DNA of 64,000 nt from Octadecabacter sp. B2R22 (GTDB lineage Bacteria > Pseudomonadota > Alphaproteobacteria > Rhodobacterales > Rhodobacteraceae), in contig NZ_JAHKQJ010000008.1 in the NCBI RefSeq assembly GCF_018861045.1, positions 1 to 64,000 on the forward strand, given 5' to 3'. Position numbers and translations under genes: made by a program. Shown here one piece after another: positions 1 through 8,750 of this stretch. The notes under the pieces were generated by a model that did not search any database, had not been told where the DNA came from, and saw only the letters and a list, made by a program, of their open reading frames with translations. Each line of letters opens with the position of its first letter. Positions within the stretch are counted from its first letter, which is position 1.

Positions 1-2067
1 TATATCGATGACGTCATCGAATTGTGCCGCAGCTACGGCGTGTTGGTCATTCTGGACGAAATTCAAACGGGTCTGGGCCGCACGGGCGACCTTTTTGCCT
101 GCTCCAATGGCCGCGAAGTGCCTGATATGTTGCTCTTGGCCAAGGCGCTTGGCGGCGGCATGATGCCCATCGGGGCCTGCATTGTGCGCCCCGACGTGTG
201 GGACGATCAATTTGGTCGCAACCACAGCTCTACATTCGCAAATAACAACCTTGCCGCCCGCGTGGCCAATGCGACGCTAGATATGCTGCTTGAAGATGAT
301 CAGGCGATGATCCGCAACGTGGCAGAAAACGGCGCGTATCTGCATGAACAGCTTGAGGCCTTGCAACAGCGTTACCCCGATGTGATCGCCGAAGTGCGCG
401 GCCGCGGCTATATGGCCGGGCTGAGTTTTCATCCTTTTGATGAACGTGTGGATTCCGCGACAATGGCGTTCGCCAGCCTGAACGGTGGTGTGACGCCTTT
501 GATCAGCTCGTATTTGTTCAACGTCGAAGGTTTACTGACCGCGCCTTTGTTCAATGAAACCCATGTAATGCGCCTGCAGCCGACACTGATCGCAGGGCGC
601 GCCGAGCTGGATCGCGCGCTGGACGCCCTTGAAGAGGTTTGCGACATCATTGACCAGCGTGACTACTATACTTTGGTGCGCCACCTTGTGGCAAAACCAC
701 TGCCCGAAAAGCCCGCAGCCCCGCGCCCTGTACCCGGTGCAGATGCCGCAGGTGCTATCCCCAATGTGGACCAAACTGGTAAATTCGCTTTCGTTATCCA
801 CTACACCGAAGAAGAAGACATCTTTCGCTCCGATCCGTCCTTTAGCCAGTTTGACGATGCGGAACTGGCCAACTGGCGCGAGTGGGTCAAAGGCTTTGGT
901 CCAGGGTTTGCCCGTAAACTCCCCAAAGTAACGTCAAAATCCGGTGCAACAGCCGAAGGCATGTTGATGTCCGTCCCCATGTTGCCCGCTGACATGCGCG
1001 GCGCTGGACGCCATGCCGCTGCTGGCATGATCAAAACAGCAGTCGATATGGCAGGCGATGCAGATGTGTCGCGTGTCGGGCTTGGTGCGTTCACGTCTAT
1101 CGTGACCCGTGGCGGTGAAACCGCAACCGGACGCGGTGTGCCTATCACAAGCGGCAACACCCTGACGACCATCTCTGCTGTCAAAGGCATCAAAAACATG
1201 GCCGCCCGTGCGGACATGCCCCTGAAAGACGCGCATGTCGTTGTCGTTGGTGCATCCGGTGCCATTGGACGTCTTGCGTCCCTGATGCTGAGCCGCGAAG
1301 TCGGCCGCGTCAGCCTGGTCGGCAATGCGGCCAACCCGTTTACCCCCCGCCTTCTGGCGCGTGTCGCCAACGAAATGTGCGACACATTGCTTGATCCCGA
1401 TATGACCTCGCGCCACACGCCTGGCGATTTCGCGACACGCATCCGTGATATGGCCACGTCCCTACAATTGGAACGGGGGTCCAAAGATATTGCCGAACAC
1501 CTTGCCGCAGGATTCCACGGTACGGGCGATGTTCCTGTGCCTCTTGATTGGAAAACGTCGCTGGACACAGCCCTTGAAAACGCTGACATCGTGTTGGTTG
1601 CGACTAGTTCTGAAATGGCGCTGATTGATCCGCTTAAACTACGCCCCGGCACGCTGGTCTGTGATATTGCCCGCCCGCCAAATGTCGCTGACGCTGACAT
1701 TCCCGGACAGTCCGTCATGGTCTTTGACGGTGGGTTGGTCCAGCCTCCCTTCAAGCTTGATCTTGGCGCGTTCCAGACATTGCCCGCAAACCTGTGCTGG
1801 GGATGCCTTGGTGAAACGATGCTTCTGGCGCTGGCGCAGGAAGACAAGGATTACAGCATTGGATCACGCCTGTCGCTGACGGACGCGGATCATCTTGAAC
1901 GCCTGGCAGAAGAGCACGGGTTCGAGCCCGCAGCGCCGCAATGGTATGGCCGCCACGTCAGCGAGGCTGACATTGACAGCTTTGCCGCAGAAGTTGCCCA
2001 TGCCCGTCAGATGCGACTGAACCTTGTGCAGTATGACGGTAACGCGCAGCGGCCTGCAGGGGAATAA
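1..2067 (+). CDS. Class III aminotransferase fused to AAR-like acyl reductase (5' truncated)
   Basis: The reading frame is open to the first base, so the start lies upstream of the window; codon numbers here count from nt 22. The N-terminal part is a PLP-dependent class III (ornithine/GABA-type) aminotransferase: LDEIQTGLGRTG at 11-22 and the PLP lysine in LLAKALGGG (Lys41, nt 142-144). After a Pro/Ala-rich linker (about 225-253), residues 254-681 resemble cyanobacterial long-chain acyl-ACP reductase (AAR): GLGAFTSIV followed by TSGNT, a Rossmann motif VVVVGASGAIGR (near 407), then FDGGLVQPPF and CLGETMLLAL. The cysteine of that last motif (Cys595) aligns with the catalytic Cys294 of Synechococcus AAR. 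AAR reduces acyl thioesters to aldehydes and aminotransferases convert aldehydes to amines, so the fusion could make a primary amine; the substrate is unknown. The gene ends at a strong bidirectional terminator. Confidence 0.85.
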   Translation, partial: YIDDVIELCRSYGVLVILDEIQTGLGRTGDLFACSNGREVPDMLLLAKALGGGMMPIGACIVRPDVWDDQFGRNHSSTFANNNLAARVANATLDMLLEDDQAMIRNVAENGAYLHEQLEALQQRYPDVIAEVRGRGYMAGLSFHPFDERVDSATMAFASLNGGVTPLISSYLFNVEGLLTAPLFNETHVMRLQPTLIAGRAELDRALDALEEVCDIIDQRDYYTLVRHLVAKPLPEKPAAPRPVPGADAAGAIPNVDQTGKFAFVIHYTEEEDIFRSDPSFSQFDDAELANWREWVKGFGPGFARKLPKVTSKSGATAEGMLMSVPMLPADMRGAGRHAAAGMIKTAVDMAGDADVSRVGLGAFTSIVTRGGETATGRGVPITSGNTLTTISAVKGIKNMAARADMPLKDAHVVVVGASGAIGRLASLMLSREVGRVSLVGNAANPFTPRLLARVANEMCDTLLDPDMTSRHTPGDFATRIRDMATSLQLERGSKDIAEHLAAGFHGTGDVPVPLDWKTSLDTALENADIVLVATSSEMALIDPLKLRPGTLVCDIARPPNVADADIPGQSVMVFDGGLVQPPFKLDLGAFQTLPANLCWGCLGETMLLALAQEDKDYSIGSRLSLTDADHLERLAEEHGFEPAAPQWYGRHVSEADIDSFAAEVAHARQMRLNLVQYDGNAQRPAGE

Positions 2068-2142
2068 GCCACAGCCACCCTGCCCTGCCCGTCCCGCGCG
2101 TGAGGTAGATCTAGAACATCAAAGACCCTCACCCCAAATGCA

Positions 2143-2176
2143 AAAAGAGCCGCAAGTTTCAACTTGCGGCTCTTTT
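2143..2176. terminator. Bidirectional rho-independent terminator
   Basis: A perfect inverted repeat, left arm AAAAGAGCCGCAAGTT (2143-2158) and right arm AACTTGCGGCTCTTTT (2161-2176), with an A-tract on one side and a T-tract on the other. It lies between the convergent fusion gene (+) and the VPLPA-CTERM gene (-) and can end transcripts from both. Confidence 0.92.
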
Positions 2177-2206
2177 CGTATCTGTGTGTCGTCAATTAGA
2201 CGAAGC

Positions 2207-2908
2207 TTAAGCAGCTTTCTTGCGGCGGCGCATTGCGCCCAGACCACCAAGACCGGCCAGCAACAGCAAAGAAGACGCTGGCAGTGGAACGGACGTGATG
2301 CTCAAAGATGCGAGCGCACCATCGATGTCCTCTGAAAGGCCATCCGTGCTGACGATGAATTCAAGTGACGCAACATCTGCGAAGTTGAAGATGCCGTCAC
2401 CGCCACCGTTATTGGTGAATTCGGTATAATACAGTTTAGGGCTGAAGGTGCCGCCAGCAACATTTTCCATGAAGGAAACCATAGTACCGTCGCTATCATA
2501 ACCGTTGACCGTAATATCTACGTTGGCGTCGTTGTCAAAAGAAGCAACGTCAAAGAAGATGAATGCGTTGTCGCCACCAAAGCTCAGATCGCCGAGACCA
2601 GCGCCAGCGCCGTCATACGTCAAGGTACCAATACCAGTCGCACCAGTGTCATTTGAGAACTTCAGATCACCGCCGAACGTCTGGAATGACGTCGCATTTT
2701 GTGAGCCAGGAGCGATGTTGGTAACAGCCAACTCTCTATATCCACCGAGAACGGCAGCATCAGCCAATTGGCTAGAGTTGGATACGCCAGGGTCGCTCAC
2801 GTACTGGTCAGTATTAAAATCATCGATCAAAATCGTTGCTGCGGAGGCCTGAACAGCCGAGAAGCCGAGAGCGGCTACGGCGGCAATGCCCATTGTAGTC
2901 GTACGCAT
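2207..2908 (-). CDS. VPLPA-CTERM sorting-domain protein
   Basis: A 233-residue secreted protein. It has a Sec signal peptide (about 1-23, ending VQASA), a glycine-, asparagine- and aspartate-rich beta-type body, and a C-terminal sorting signal starting VPLPA at 207, followed by a hydrophobic helix (SSLLLLAGLGGLGA) and a basic tail MRRRKKAA. This tripartite end is the recognition signal of exosortase D, which is encoded at 26922-28523. Such proteins are cleaved at the inner membrane and released to, or anchored at, the cell surface, usually with exopolysaccharide. The body has no recognised catalytic motif. The start is supported by AAGGGGA about 7 bases upstream. It is transcribed alone and ends at the hairpin at 2143-2176. 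Confidence 0.88.
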   Translation of the reverse strand: MRTTTMGIAAVAALGFSAVQASAATILIDDFNTDQYVSDPGVSNSSQLADAAVLGGYRELAVTNIAPGSQNATSFQTFGGDLKFSNDTGATGIGTLTYDGAGAGLGDLSFGGDNAFIFFDVASFDNDANVDITVNGYDSDGTMVSFMENVAGGTFSPKLYYTEFTNNGGGDGIFNFADVASLEFIVSTDGLSEDIDGALASLSITSVPLPASSLLLLAGLGGLGAMRRRKKAA

Positions 2909-3483
2909 AATTATTCCCCTTAAGAATTACAAATTTCGTCTATATTAGTTAAATTGTTAACACTTTGAGATTGTTGAGTCACGTAGAAACGTTAACTTTA
3001 TTGTTTCTTTTTGGGGGACAATGACGGCAACGCGGCACATGTGCAGTTGGCATACTTCGCGGTATAAGAACACGGCTAAAACAGTTTTTAGTTGTTAAAC
3101 ATCAAGTGTTTAATTTTACTCGCATCCTAACTCACCCCACAAAACCACGACTCCGTCACATGCACCAGATTCCCGCGCTTTGAAACAATGACCTGCGTAA
3201 TGCCTCCCGACACACTGAATCTTGAAGCATCACACACTTTTGTCGGGCAAGAATCACTTAATGCCTCGCGCTTGACATCTTAACGCCACAAAACTGCGTA
3301 AAGACTTCAGAACTGTGCCCGCTTGCGGCGCGCAATCGTTGCTATTTCGACCTGGGGGCATCATCCGTTCATCTCTGCGTGTACACAGGATGTTCAGCGT
3401 GCTGTTTTGTTGATTGTTTTTGCACTGGGTCTCTAAGTAATGATAACATTAAAGCAGTTTTTTAGAAATTTGAGAGAAATTTG
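2909..3483. promoter_or_regulatory. Divergent intergenic region with GTTAAC motifs
   Basis: This 575-base region separates the VPLPA-CTERM gene (-) from the TPR lipoprotein gene (+) and has no convincing gene. It is AT-rich. ATTGTTAACAC at 2953-2963 and CGTTAAC at 2990-2996 recur, in the same order and as identical strings, in the divergent region upstream of the sugar transferase gene (9563-9573 and 9581-9587). A TTGACA at 3272-3277 is the best -35 for the rightward gene, but the matching -10 is poor. Confidence 0.45.
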
Positions 3484-5958
3484 ATGGTACGATCTTCGAT
3501 GTTAAAGCTCCTTTTGGTGTTCGGATTTGTCTTGGGGCTCGCAGCGTGTGACTCATCAGAGGAACGTGCAGAAGCATATTATCAAAGCGGTTTGGAACTG
3601 CTTGAAGACGGAGACACCGACCGCGCCATGGTCGAATTCCGAAATGTCTTGCAGTTGAACGCAGAACACCGCGACGCACGCGTCGCGATCGCAAAGATAG
3701 CACGCGACAATGGAAACGTACGCGTCGCCTACAATCAGTATTTACGCGTCGCTGAACAAAACGCCGACGACGTGGAAGCCCGCATCGCACTGACCGAAAT
3801 AGCCATTGGAAATGGCGATTGGGAAGAAGCGCGCCGTCATGGAACACGGGCCGTTGAGCTCGCACCCGAAGAAGACGCCGTTAAAGTTCTGGCCCTCAAC
3901 CTAGATTATGCCCAAGCTGTCGAAGACGAGAATAACCCCGCGCGGCGCGCTGCGGCGCAAGCCGCACGACTGCGTCTTGAAGGTGATCCTGAAAATAACT
4001 TTCTGCGTCAAATTTTGATCGACAACGCAATGCGGGACGGTGAATTGCAAACCGCCTTGGAAGAAGTGGCCGCTGCGCAAGCTATCGAACCCGGTAATCG
4101 CAGACTGTACGATATTCAGCTCGGCATTTTGGGGCAGCTAGAACGCCAAGACGATATCGAAATCCTGCTCCGTGATATGTTGGTGAAATTCCCCGAAGAT
4201 GAAGATTTGCCCAGTGTCCTTTTGCGGTTTTACGTGGCGACGAACGATCCCGAAAATGCTGAGGCTTTCCTACGCGAAATCGCTGATAGTGCCGAGACAC
4301 CTGAAGCCCGCACCGTGGCCCTGATGACGACTGTGCGTCTCTTGATTGAAGTCCAAGGCAATGACGCTGGTCTGGCCGAACTGGATCATCTGATCGCCAC
4401 CGAAGAAGAGACGACGACATACCAAGCGCTGCGCGCAAGTATGTTGTTTGATGCCGGTCAACGCGACGAGGGCATCGCCGAAATCGAAGCCCTTATCGAC
4501 GCGCAGGACGCATCAGAAGATCTGGGCGCGTTGCAGGTCGGCTTGGCGCAAATGTTGATCATCACCGGCGACAGCGTCGGCGCACGTGCACTCGTTGAAG
4601 AGATCCTGGAAAACGACCCCACACAGGTCAATGCACTTAAAATCAAAGCGGGTTGGCTGATCGAAAGCGATGAAATCGATGAGGCCGTTTCCATGCTGCG
4701 TTCCGTTTTAGCCCAAGACGGGGACGACGCGCAGGCGCTGACTCTGATGGCACGGGCTCATAACCGGAACGGAGACCAAAATCTTACCCGCGAATTTTTG
4801 GCCCTCGCAGTAGATGCATCCAATGCAGCGCCGACAGAAACCCTGCGCTACACCGCGCAGCTTATCGAAGAAGAACGTTACTTGCCCGCCGAAGAAGCAC
4901 TGCTTTCATCCTTGCGACTTGCACCGAACAATCTTGAAGTGCTGCAAACACTGGGGCGTCTTTACATAACAACCGAAGATTGGGGGCGCGCCCAACAGGT
5001 CGAAGATACCCTGAACAGACTTGAGGATCCGATTGCGAGCCGGCTTGCGGTTGGCCTGCAGGCGGCACGACTGGCTGCACGGGATCAAATGGGAAATGCC
5101 GTCACACTTCTTGAATCATACGCGGCAGAAGCTGGCGAAAATGAAACCGCGGCACGGATCGCCGTCATTCAGGCGCGCTTGCTCAATGGCGACCAAGAAC
5201 TTGCACTCGCCTCTGCACAAGAGATGGTTGACGCAGCACCCCAAGATTTAACACGGCAGTTTACACTGGCCGCGGTCCAGTCTGCACTTGGTCAGTACGA
5301 AGACGCGATCGCAACTTACCGTCTTATCGTCGACAAAGAACCTCGCGCCCAACAGGCTTGGGTCCGCATGGTACAGGCCATGTATGCGACAGGTGACGTC
5401 GAAGCGGCACAGGCTGCCGTGCAAGAAGGCTTGTCGGTTTTACCCGAAGGTCTTGACTTGTTGTGGGCGCAGGCCGGCTTCAACGAACAACGCGGCGATA
5501 TCGATGCTGCCATCGAACTTTACGAACTCATCTATGAACGCGCGCCCAATCAATTGGTCGCGGCCAACAACCTGGCAAGCTTGCTCAGCACGTATCGGTT
5601 GGATGATGAAAGTCTGGAACGCGCCTTTACGATCAGCCGCCGCTTGCGCAACACGGACGTCCCACCGTTTCAGGACACCTATGGCTGGATCGCATATCGT
5701 CGGGGTGACCTGGACGAAGCGCTCGAATATCTTGAACCGGCCGCGGCCGGGTTACCCTCTGATCCGTTGGTACAATTTCACCTTGGAATGACCTATGTTG
5801 GACTGGCGCGCGACACGGATGCTTTGGTCGCCTTGCAACGCGCCCTCGACATCGCTGGCCCGGATGACACGCGGGAGCAATTTGCAACTGCACGCGCCGA
5901 AATCGCACGGATCGAGGCCGCCCCACAGGAAGAAACCGACGTCGAGCCCCAGCAATAA
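3484..5958 (+). CDS. prsT: TPR-repeat lipoprotein, PrsT-like (EPS/PEP-CTERM system)
   Basis: An 824-residue lipoprotein starting at ATG 3484 (a TTG codon directly before it is a less likely start). The signal peptide ends in a lipobox GLAAC, with the lipidated Cys at residue 22. The rest is alpha-helical tetratricopeptide repeats with the usual A..Y/L..A...P spacing, for example ALEYLEPAAAGLPSDPLVQFHLGMTYVGLA near the end (here split by eye into two helices), and an acidic tail. Length and layout match the PEP-CTERM-system TPR lipoprotein PrsT, which occurs in exosortase-linked polysaccharide loci and is thought to act as a periplasmic or outer-membrane scaffold for export. The neighbours (beta-barrel, Wza-like export protein, ExeA-like ATPase, Wzz) fit this role. 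The specific PrsT name is by architecture and context. Confidence 0.75.
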   Translation: MVRSSMLKLLLVFGFVLGLAACDSSEERAEAYYQSGLELLEDGDTDRAMVEFRNVLQLNAEHRDARVAIAKIARDNGNVRVAYNQYLRVAEQNADDVEARIALTEIAIGNGDWEEARRHGTRAVELAPEEDAVKVLALNLDYAQAVEDENNPARRAAAQAARLRLEGDPENNFLRQILIDNAMRDGELQTALEEVAAAQAIEPGNRRLYDIQLGILGQLERQDDIEILLRDMLVKFPEDEDLPSVLLRFYVATNDPENAEAFLREIADSAETPEARTVALMTTVRLLIEVQGNDAGLAELDHLIATEEETTTYQALRASMLFDAGQRDEGIAEIEALIDAQDASEDLGALQVGLAQMLIITGDSVGARALVEEILENDPTQVNALKIKAGWLIESDEIDEAVSMLRSVLAQDGDDAQALTLMARAHNRNGDQNLTREFLALAVDASNAAPTETLRYTAQLIEEERYLPAEEALLSSLRLAPNNLEVLQTLGRLYITTEDWGRAQQVEDTLNRLEDPIASRLAVGLQAARLAARDQMGNAVTLLESYAAEAGENETAARIAVIQARLLNGDQELALASAQEMVDAAPQDLTRQFTLAAVQSALGQYEDAIATYRLIVDKEPRAQQAWVRMVQAMYATGDVEAAQAAVQEGLSVLPEGLDLLWAQAGFNEQRGDIDAAIELYELIYERAPNQLVAANNLASLLSTYRLDDESLERAFTISRRLRNTDVPPFQDTYGWIAYRRGDLDEALEYLEPAAAGLPSDPLVQFHLGMTYVGLARDTDALVALQRALDIAGPDDTREQFATARAEIARIEAAPQEETDVEPQQ

Positions 5959-5973
5959 GACGACAACCGAGCG

Positions 5974-6615
5974 TTAGTATGCTCGGGGCCGCGGATCGAC
6001 GATAAAGGCCATTACCCAACCAACGACAAACCCGCCAAGGTGGGTTTGCCAAGCCAGTTGTCCGTTCATCGCCCACCACAGGATGATGTTCAGCGCGATC
6101 AGTAATCCGACAGCGCGGGCAATTGGCCAAAGGCCTTCTTTGTATGTGTAGCGATCCAGATACGCCCAAGCGAGAAGTCCGCCCGCCAGCCCGAATAGCG
6201 CGCCAGAGGCCCCGACCATCGGTTGCACGCCAGAGGCCAAAAGCGCGTATCCAAGGCTGCCCCCGATCATGGATCCGCCATAGAGTAAAATGAACCCGAT
6301 TACCCCGACCCGTTCAAGAATGGGACGCCCCAGCGACCACAGGGTGAACATGTTGACGATCAGGTGAAACGGACCTGCGTGTAAAAACCCGTATGTGATG
6401 AACATTGTAACGGGCTGACCCGAGAAATTCGGCGTCCAGTTTCCCAAAATCCCAGGCCAGAAACTGCCATAGGCATAGGTTGTTTGACGCAAACGGGAGG
6501 TGCCAAAAAGACCGTAGTCAGACAAAGATAAGATTGCCTCGATCGTGACGCAAATAACGGTAATTGCGATCAAAACCCAAGAAGCGCGGAGGTCTTTTCT
6601 GGTTAGGGGCGCCAT
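5974..6615 (-). CDS. Rhomboid-family intramembrane serine protease
   Basis: A 213-residue polytopic membrane protein with about six hydrophobic segments. It has all rhomboid signatures: HAGPFHLIVN (His79, His84, Asn88) in TM2, the nucleophile motif GASGALFG (Ser137) in TM4 and the catalytic His192 in HLGGF of TM6. Rhomboids cut substrates within the membrane. Its start codon lies inside the 3' end of the upstream outer-membrane protein gene (13-base overlap), so it is translationally coupled to the export operon 9431 to 5974. A role in maturing an envelope protein of the EPS system is inferred. It is not assigned as a rhombosortase because no GlyGly-CTERM protein is visible in the window. A short hairpin, CCGAGC/GCTCGG at 5967-5986, lies at its 3' end. 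Confidence 0.9.
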   Translation of the reverse strand: MAPLTRKDLRASWVLIAITVICVTIEAILSLSDYGLFGTSRLRQTTYAYGSFWPGILGNWTPNFSGQPVTMFITYGFLHAGPFHLIVNMFTLWSLGRPILERVGVIGFILLYGGSMIGGSLGYALLASGVQPMVGASGALFGLAGGLLAWAYLDRYTYKEGLWPIARAVGLLIALNIILWWAMNGQLAWQTHLGGFVVGWVMAFIVDPRPRAY

Positions 6616-7940
6616 CCGAAATTGGTTTCCAATCCAACAAAGAGCCGACTGTCTGTGTCACGGGCCTGCCCGTCTTCGTTTTCAACACTATAGGTGTAGC
6701 GCGAAGAAACCGACCAGTCCTGCGTCAGTTCATGTGAAATGCCCAGACTGATGTCAAAGCGTGATGTGTCGTCACTGTTTCCCTGATAATCGGTTGCCTG
6801 ATAATCCAATCCGGTTTGAAACTCCGTCGTCGCTGTCAGCACATGGGTATAGTCTGCCCCGACCCGGGTGTTCAGTGCGTCTTCTCCCAGATCATTGCTT
6901 GTGATGTTTTGATTGAGGTAAACCGAATAGGAACTGCGACGCAGACTCTCACTGAAACTGACGGCATATAGCGGGTTCGTGTTGCCGTTGTCATCAACGG
7001 TCAGCCCCACACTGCCAGAAAATTCACCGCCTTTGCGGGTTTCGAATGTGTTGGCAACACTGACATCACTGCGACGCCCGGTTTCGGTTACTGTGGAATT
7101 CAGATTGAAACTCAACGCGCCGTTGGGGCGATCCTGACTGAGGTTGAATGCAAAGACAAAGCCGTCTTCTTGTTCTGTGGCACCGGTGGAGTCCGTCGAT
7201 GTCACTGTATCAAATCCGACGGACACTGCCGCATTCAACGTTTCGGACACCGTCAGATCAACCCCTGCCTGCACGTCTGTACTGCGCACATCCAGCCCGT
7301 CACCGGTTCGGTTGGTGTCGCTGAAATTATATCCCAATGTCGCGGCAATCCGTGGCGTGATTTCAAACCGCAAATCAAGGCCAGCCCCGATCCGCTCAAC
7401 GTCCACAAGATCGGTATCCGTCGTGCCGGAATAAGACGTCGTATTATAGCTGGTGCTGAACGCGCCGCCAAAAAGCTTTTCGCGGCCAAAGGTGTAGCCC
7501 AACGAAACGCCACTGCTCTCGCGCGTGCCCGTATCCAGAACCAAGACACTGGACAGCGGATCATCGGATTCGGTGAAGCTGTCGACATCCGACCGCGCGT
7601 ATTTCGCAGAGATATCCAGCGCAGACTGCCTGTTTTCAATGCCGTAAGAAAGGCTAAGTGCGGGATCAACAATCTCGGCGTCAAAACCGCCACTAAGCTG
7701 TTCTTCTAAGCCCGTGCTGATTTCAAACTGAAGATCCTGAACCGGCGTTACATTCGAAAGCGTAAAGCCAAGGTTCGTTTGCCCGTAGGTGCCATCCTCA
7801 CTTGAGCTGACAAGACCTTGCGAGAAGGACAGGTTCGCATTCAAGCCACCACTGTCTTGCGCAAATGCAGGGCCAGACAGTGCGGTCAAAACAACAGCGG
7901 CGGGCCCTGACCACAAACATTTTTTGCCCTTGCCTGTCAT
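6603..7940 (-). CDS. Outer-membrane beta-barrel protein of the EPS export operon
   Basis: A 445-residue protein with a signal peptide ending GPAFAQ (about 1-28). The mature part is composed of alternating amphipathic beta-strands rich in Ser, Thr, Gly, Asp and aromatic residues, typical of an outer-membrane barrel (strand pairs such as LGYTFGREKLFGGAFSTSYN). The end is VGLETNFGWRP, not a classical C-terminal Phe. It lies 3 bases after the Wza-like gene and overlaps the rhomboid gene. PEP-CTERM/EPS loci usually carry an uncharacterised barrel protein at this place (the TIGR03016-type family), and this looks like its counterpart. The likely role is an outer-membrane conduit for polysaccharide or for exosortase-dependent products; function is inferred from location. 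Confidence 0.75.
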   Translation of the reverse strand: MTGKGKKCLWSGPAAVVLTALSGPAFAQDSGGLNANLSFSQGLVSSSEDGTYGQTNLGFTLSNVTPVQDLQFEISTGLEEQLSGGFDAEIVDPALSLSYGIENRQSALDISAKYARSDVDSFTESDDPLSSVLVLDTGTRESSGVSLGYTFGREKLFGGAFSTSYNTTSYSGTTDTDLVDVERIGAGLDLRFEITPRIAATLGYNFSDTNRTGDGLDVRSTDVQAGVDLTVSETLNAAVSVGFDTVTSTDSTGATEQEDGFVFAFNLSQDRPNGALSFNLNSTVTETGRRSDVSVANTFETRKGGEFSGSVGLTVDDNGNTNPLYAVSFSESLRRSSYSVYLNQNITSNDLGEDALNTRVGADYTHVLTATTEFQTGLDYQATDYQGNSDDTSRFDISLGISHELTQDWSVSSRYTYSVENEDGQARDTDSRLFVGLETNFGWRP

Positions 7941-7943
7941 GAT

Positions 7944-8564
7944 TTATTCAAACAACCGCCGTTCGGGGACAACGATGACATCGCCGTCCACCAAAACAAC
8001 ATTGTCGGTCATTCTGGCACCATCCAGAATTGCACCGTAGTTGATCGTAAACACATGTTGCTGTCCGGTCGTCGCGTCGGTGCGGCGCAGCTGCACCCGT
8101 TTTGAAGCAGCAAAGCGGGTCAAACCACCCGATTGTGCCATCGCTTGCAAGAACGTTGTACCGGGGGCGACAGCTTTGGCACCGGGGGTGCTGACTTCTC
8201 CCAGAAAATAAATATCGATCGTCGGCGGGGGCGCCGGCACAACAGGGGCACGCGGCACCACTGGGGCGGGCTGCACGGCCACAAACACAGTGGGCGGTGT
8301 CGCAAAATTAGAGGCAATTGCCGATCTGATCGAGGCCTGCACTTCACCGACTGTGCGTCCGGAAACGCGCAAGGTGCCCGCGAACGGGAAACTGATTCGC
8401 CCGTCACTGAGCACCACAACGGACCGGTTCAGCGTACCGTCCTCAAACACCTCAATCTGAAGAGTGTCTCCCGCGCGAATCTGGTAATTAGACTGGGCTG
8501 CGGCGAAGGTTGCCAACACACTCAATGTGAGGCTTACCAGCAGGGTTTTTAAAAATGGCATCAT
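7944..8564 (-). CDS. Polysaccharide export protein (Wza/ExoF-type, Poly_export + SLBB)
   Basis: Periplasmic polysaccharide export protein of 206 residues. The chosen ATG (8564) has GAGGA 7 bases upstream; an in-frame ATG at 8585 lacks a good ribosome site and would put this GAGGA inside the gene. The signal peptide ends TFAAAQS. It is followed by the Poly_export domain (YQIRAGDTLQIEVFEDGTLN, then VLSDGRISFPFAGTLRVSG) and an SLBB domain (IDIYFLGEVSTPGAKAV, then FLQAMAQSGGLTRFA). The two are separated by a proline/valine-rich segment, PAPVVPRAPVVPAPPPT, which is unusually long. There is no lipobox cysteine, unlike E. coli Wza. It should form the periplasm-spanning export channel together with the downstream barrel protein. 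Confidence 0.88.
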   Translation of the reverse strand: MMPFLKTLLVSLTLSVLATFAAAQSNYQIRAGDTLQIEVFEDGTLNRSVVVLSDGRISFPFAGTLRVSGRTVGEVQASIRSAIASNFATPPTVFVAVQPAPVVPRAPVVPAPPPTIDIYFLGEVSTPGAKAVAPGTTFLQAMAQSGGLTRFAASKRVQLRRTDATTGQQHVFTINYGAILDGARMTDNVVLVDGDVIVVPERRLFE

Positions 8565-8750
8565 CAGCTTTTCCTCTGTTGTCATGGCTTGTCGTCGAAA
8601 AATCCTTTGACGTCACCGTACATTCGGCAATCTAGACATTTTTTTTGCCGTTGTAGCCCTAAGACAACGACAAAAGCCGTCTCCAACCCGATGAAAGGTC
8701 AAAAACGGCTTAAGTATAAATCACGGGCCTTTGAATTTTGAAACAGCTGC

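Noticed and set aside
801-1847. 348-codon open frame on the minus strand
   Set aside because: It is the antisense shadow of the aminotransferase-AAR fusion, whose motifs are clear; the minus frame has Ser/Arg-rich low-complexity sequence and no ribosome site.
3272-3300. Sigma-70 promoter with TTGACA
   Set aside because: A good -35 but the -10 at 17-base spacing (TGCGTA) is poor; not listed as a separate feature.
5974-6615. Rhombosortase
   Set aside because: The protein is a good rhomboid, but no GlyGly-CTERM protein was seen, and the CTERM signals present are of the exosortase type.
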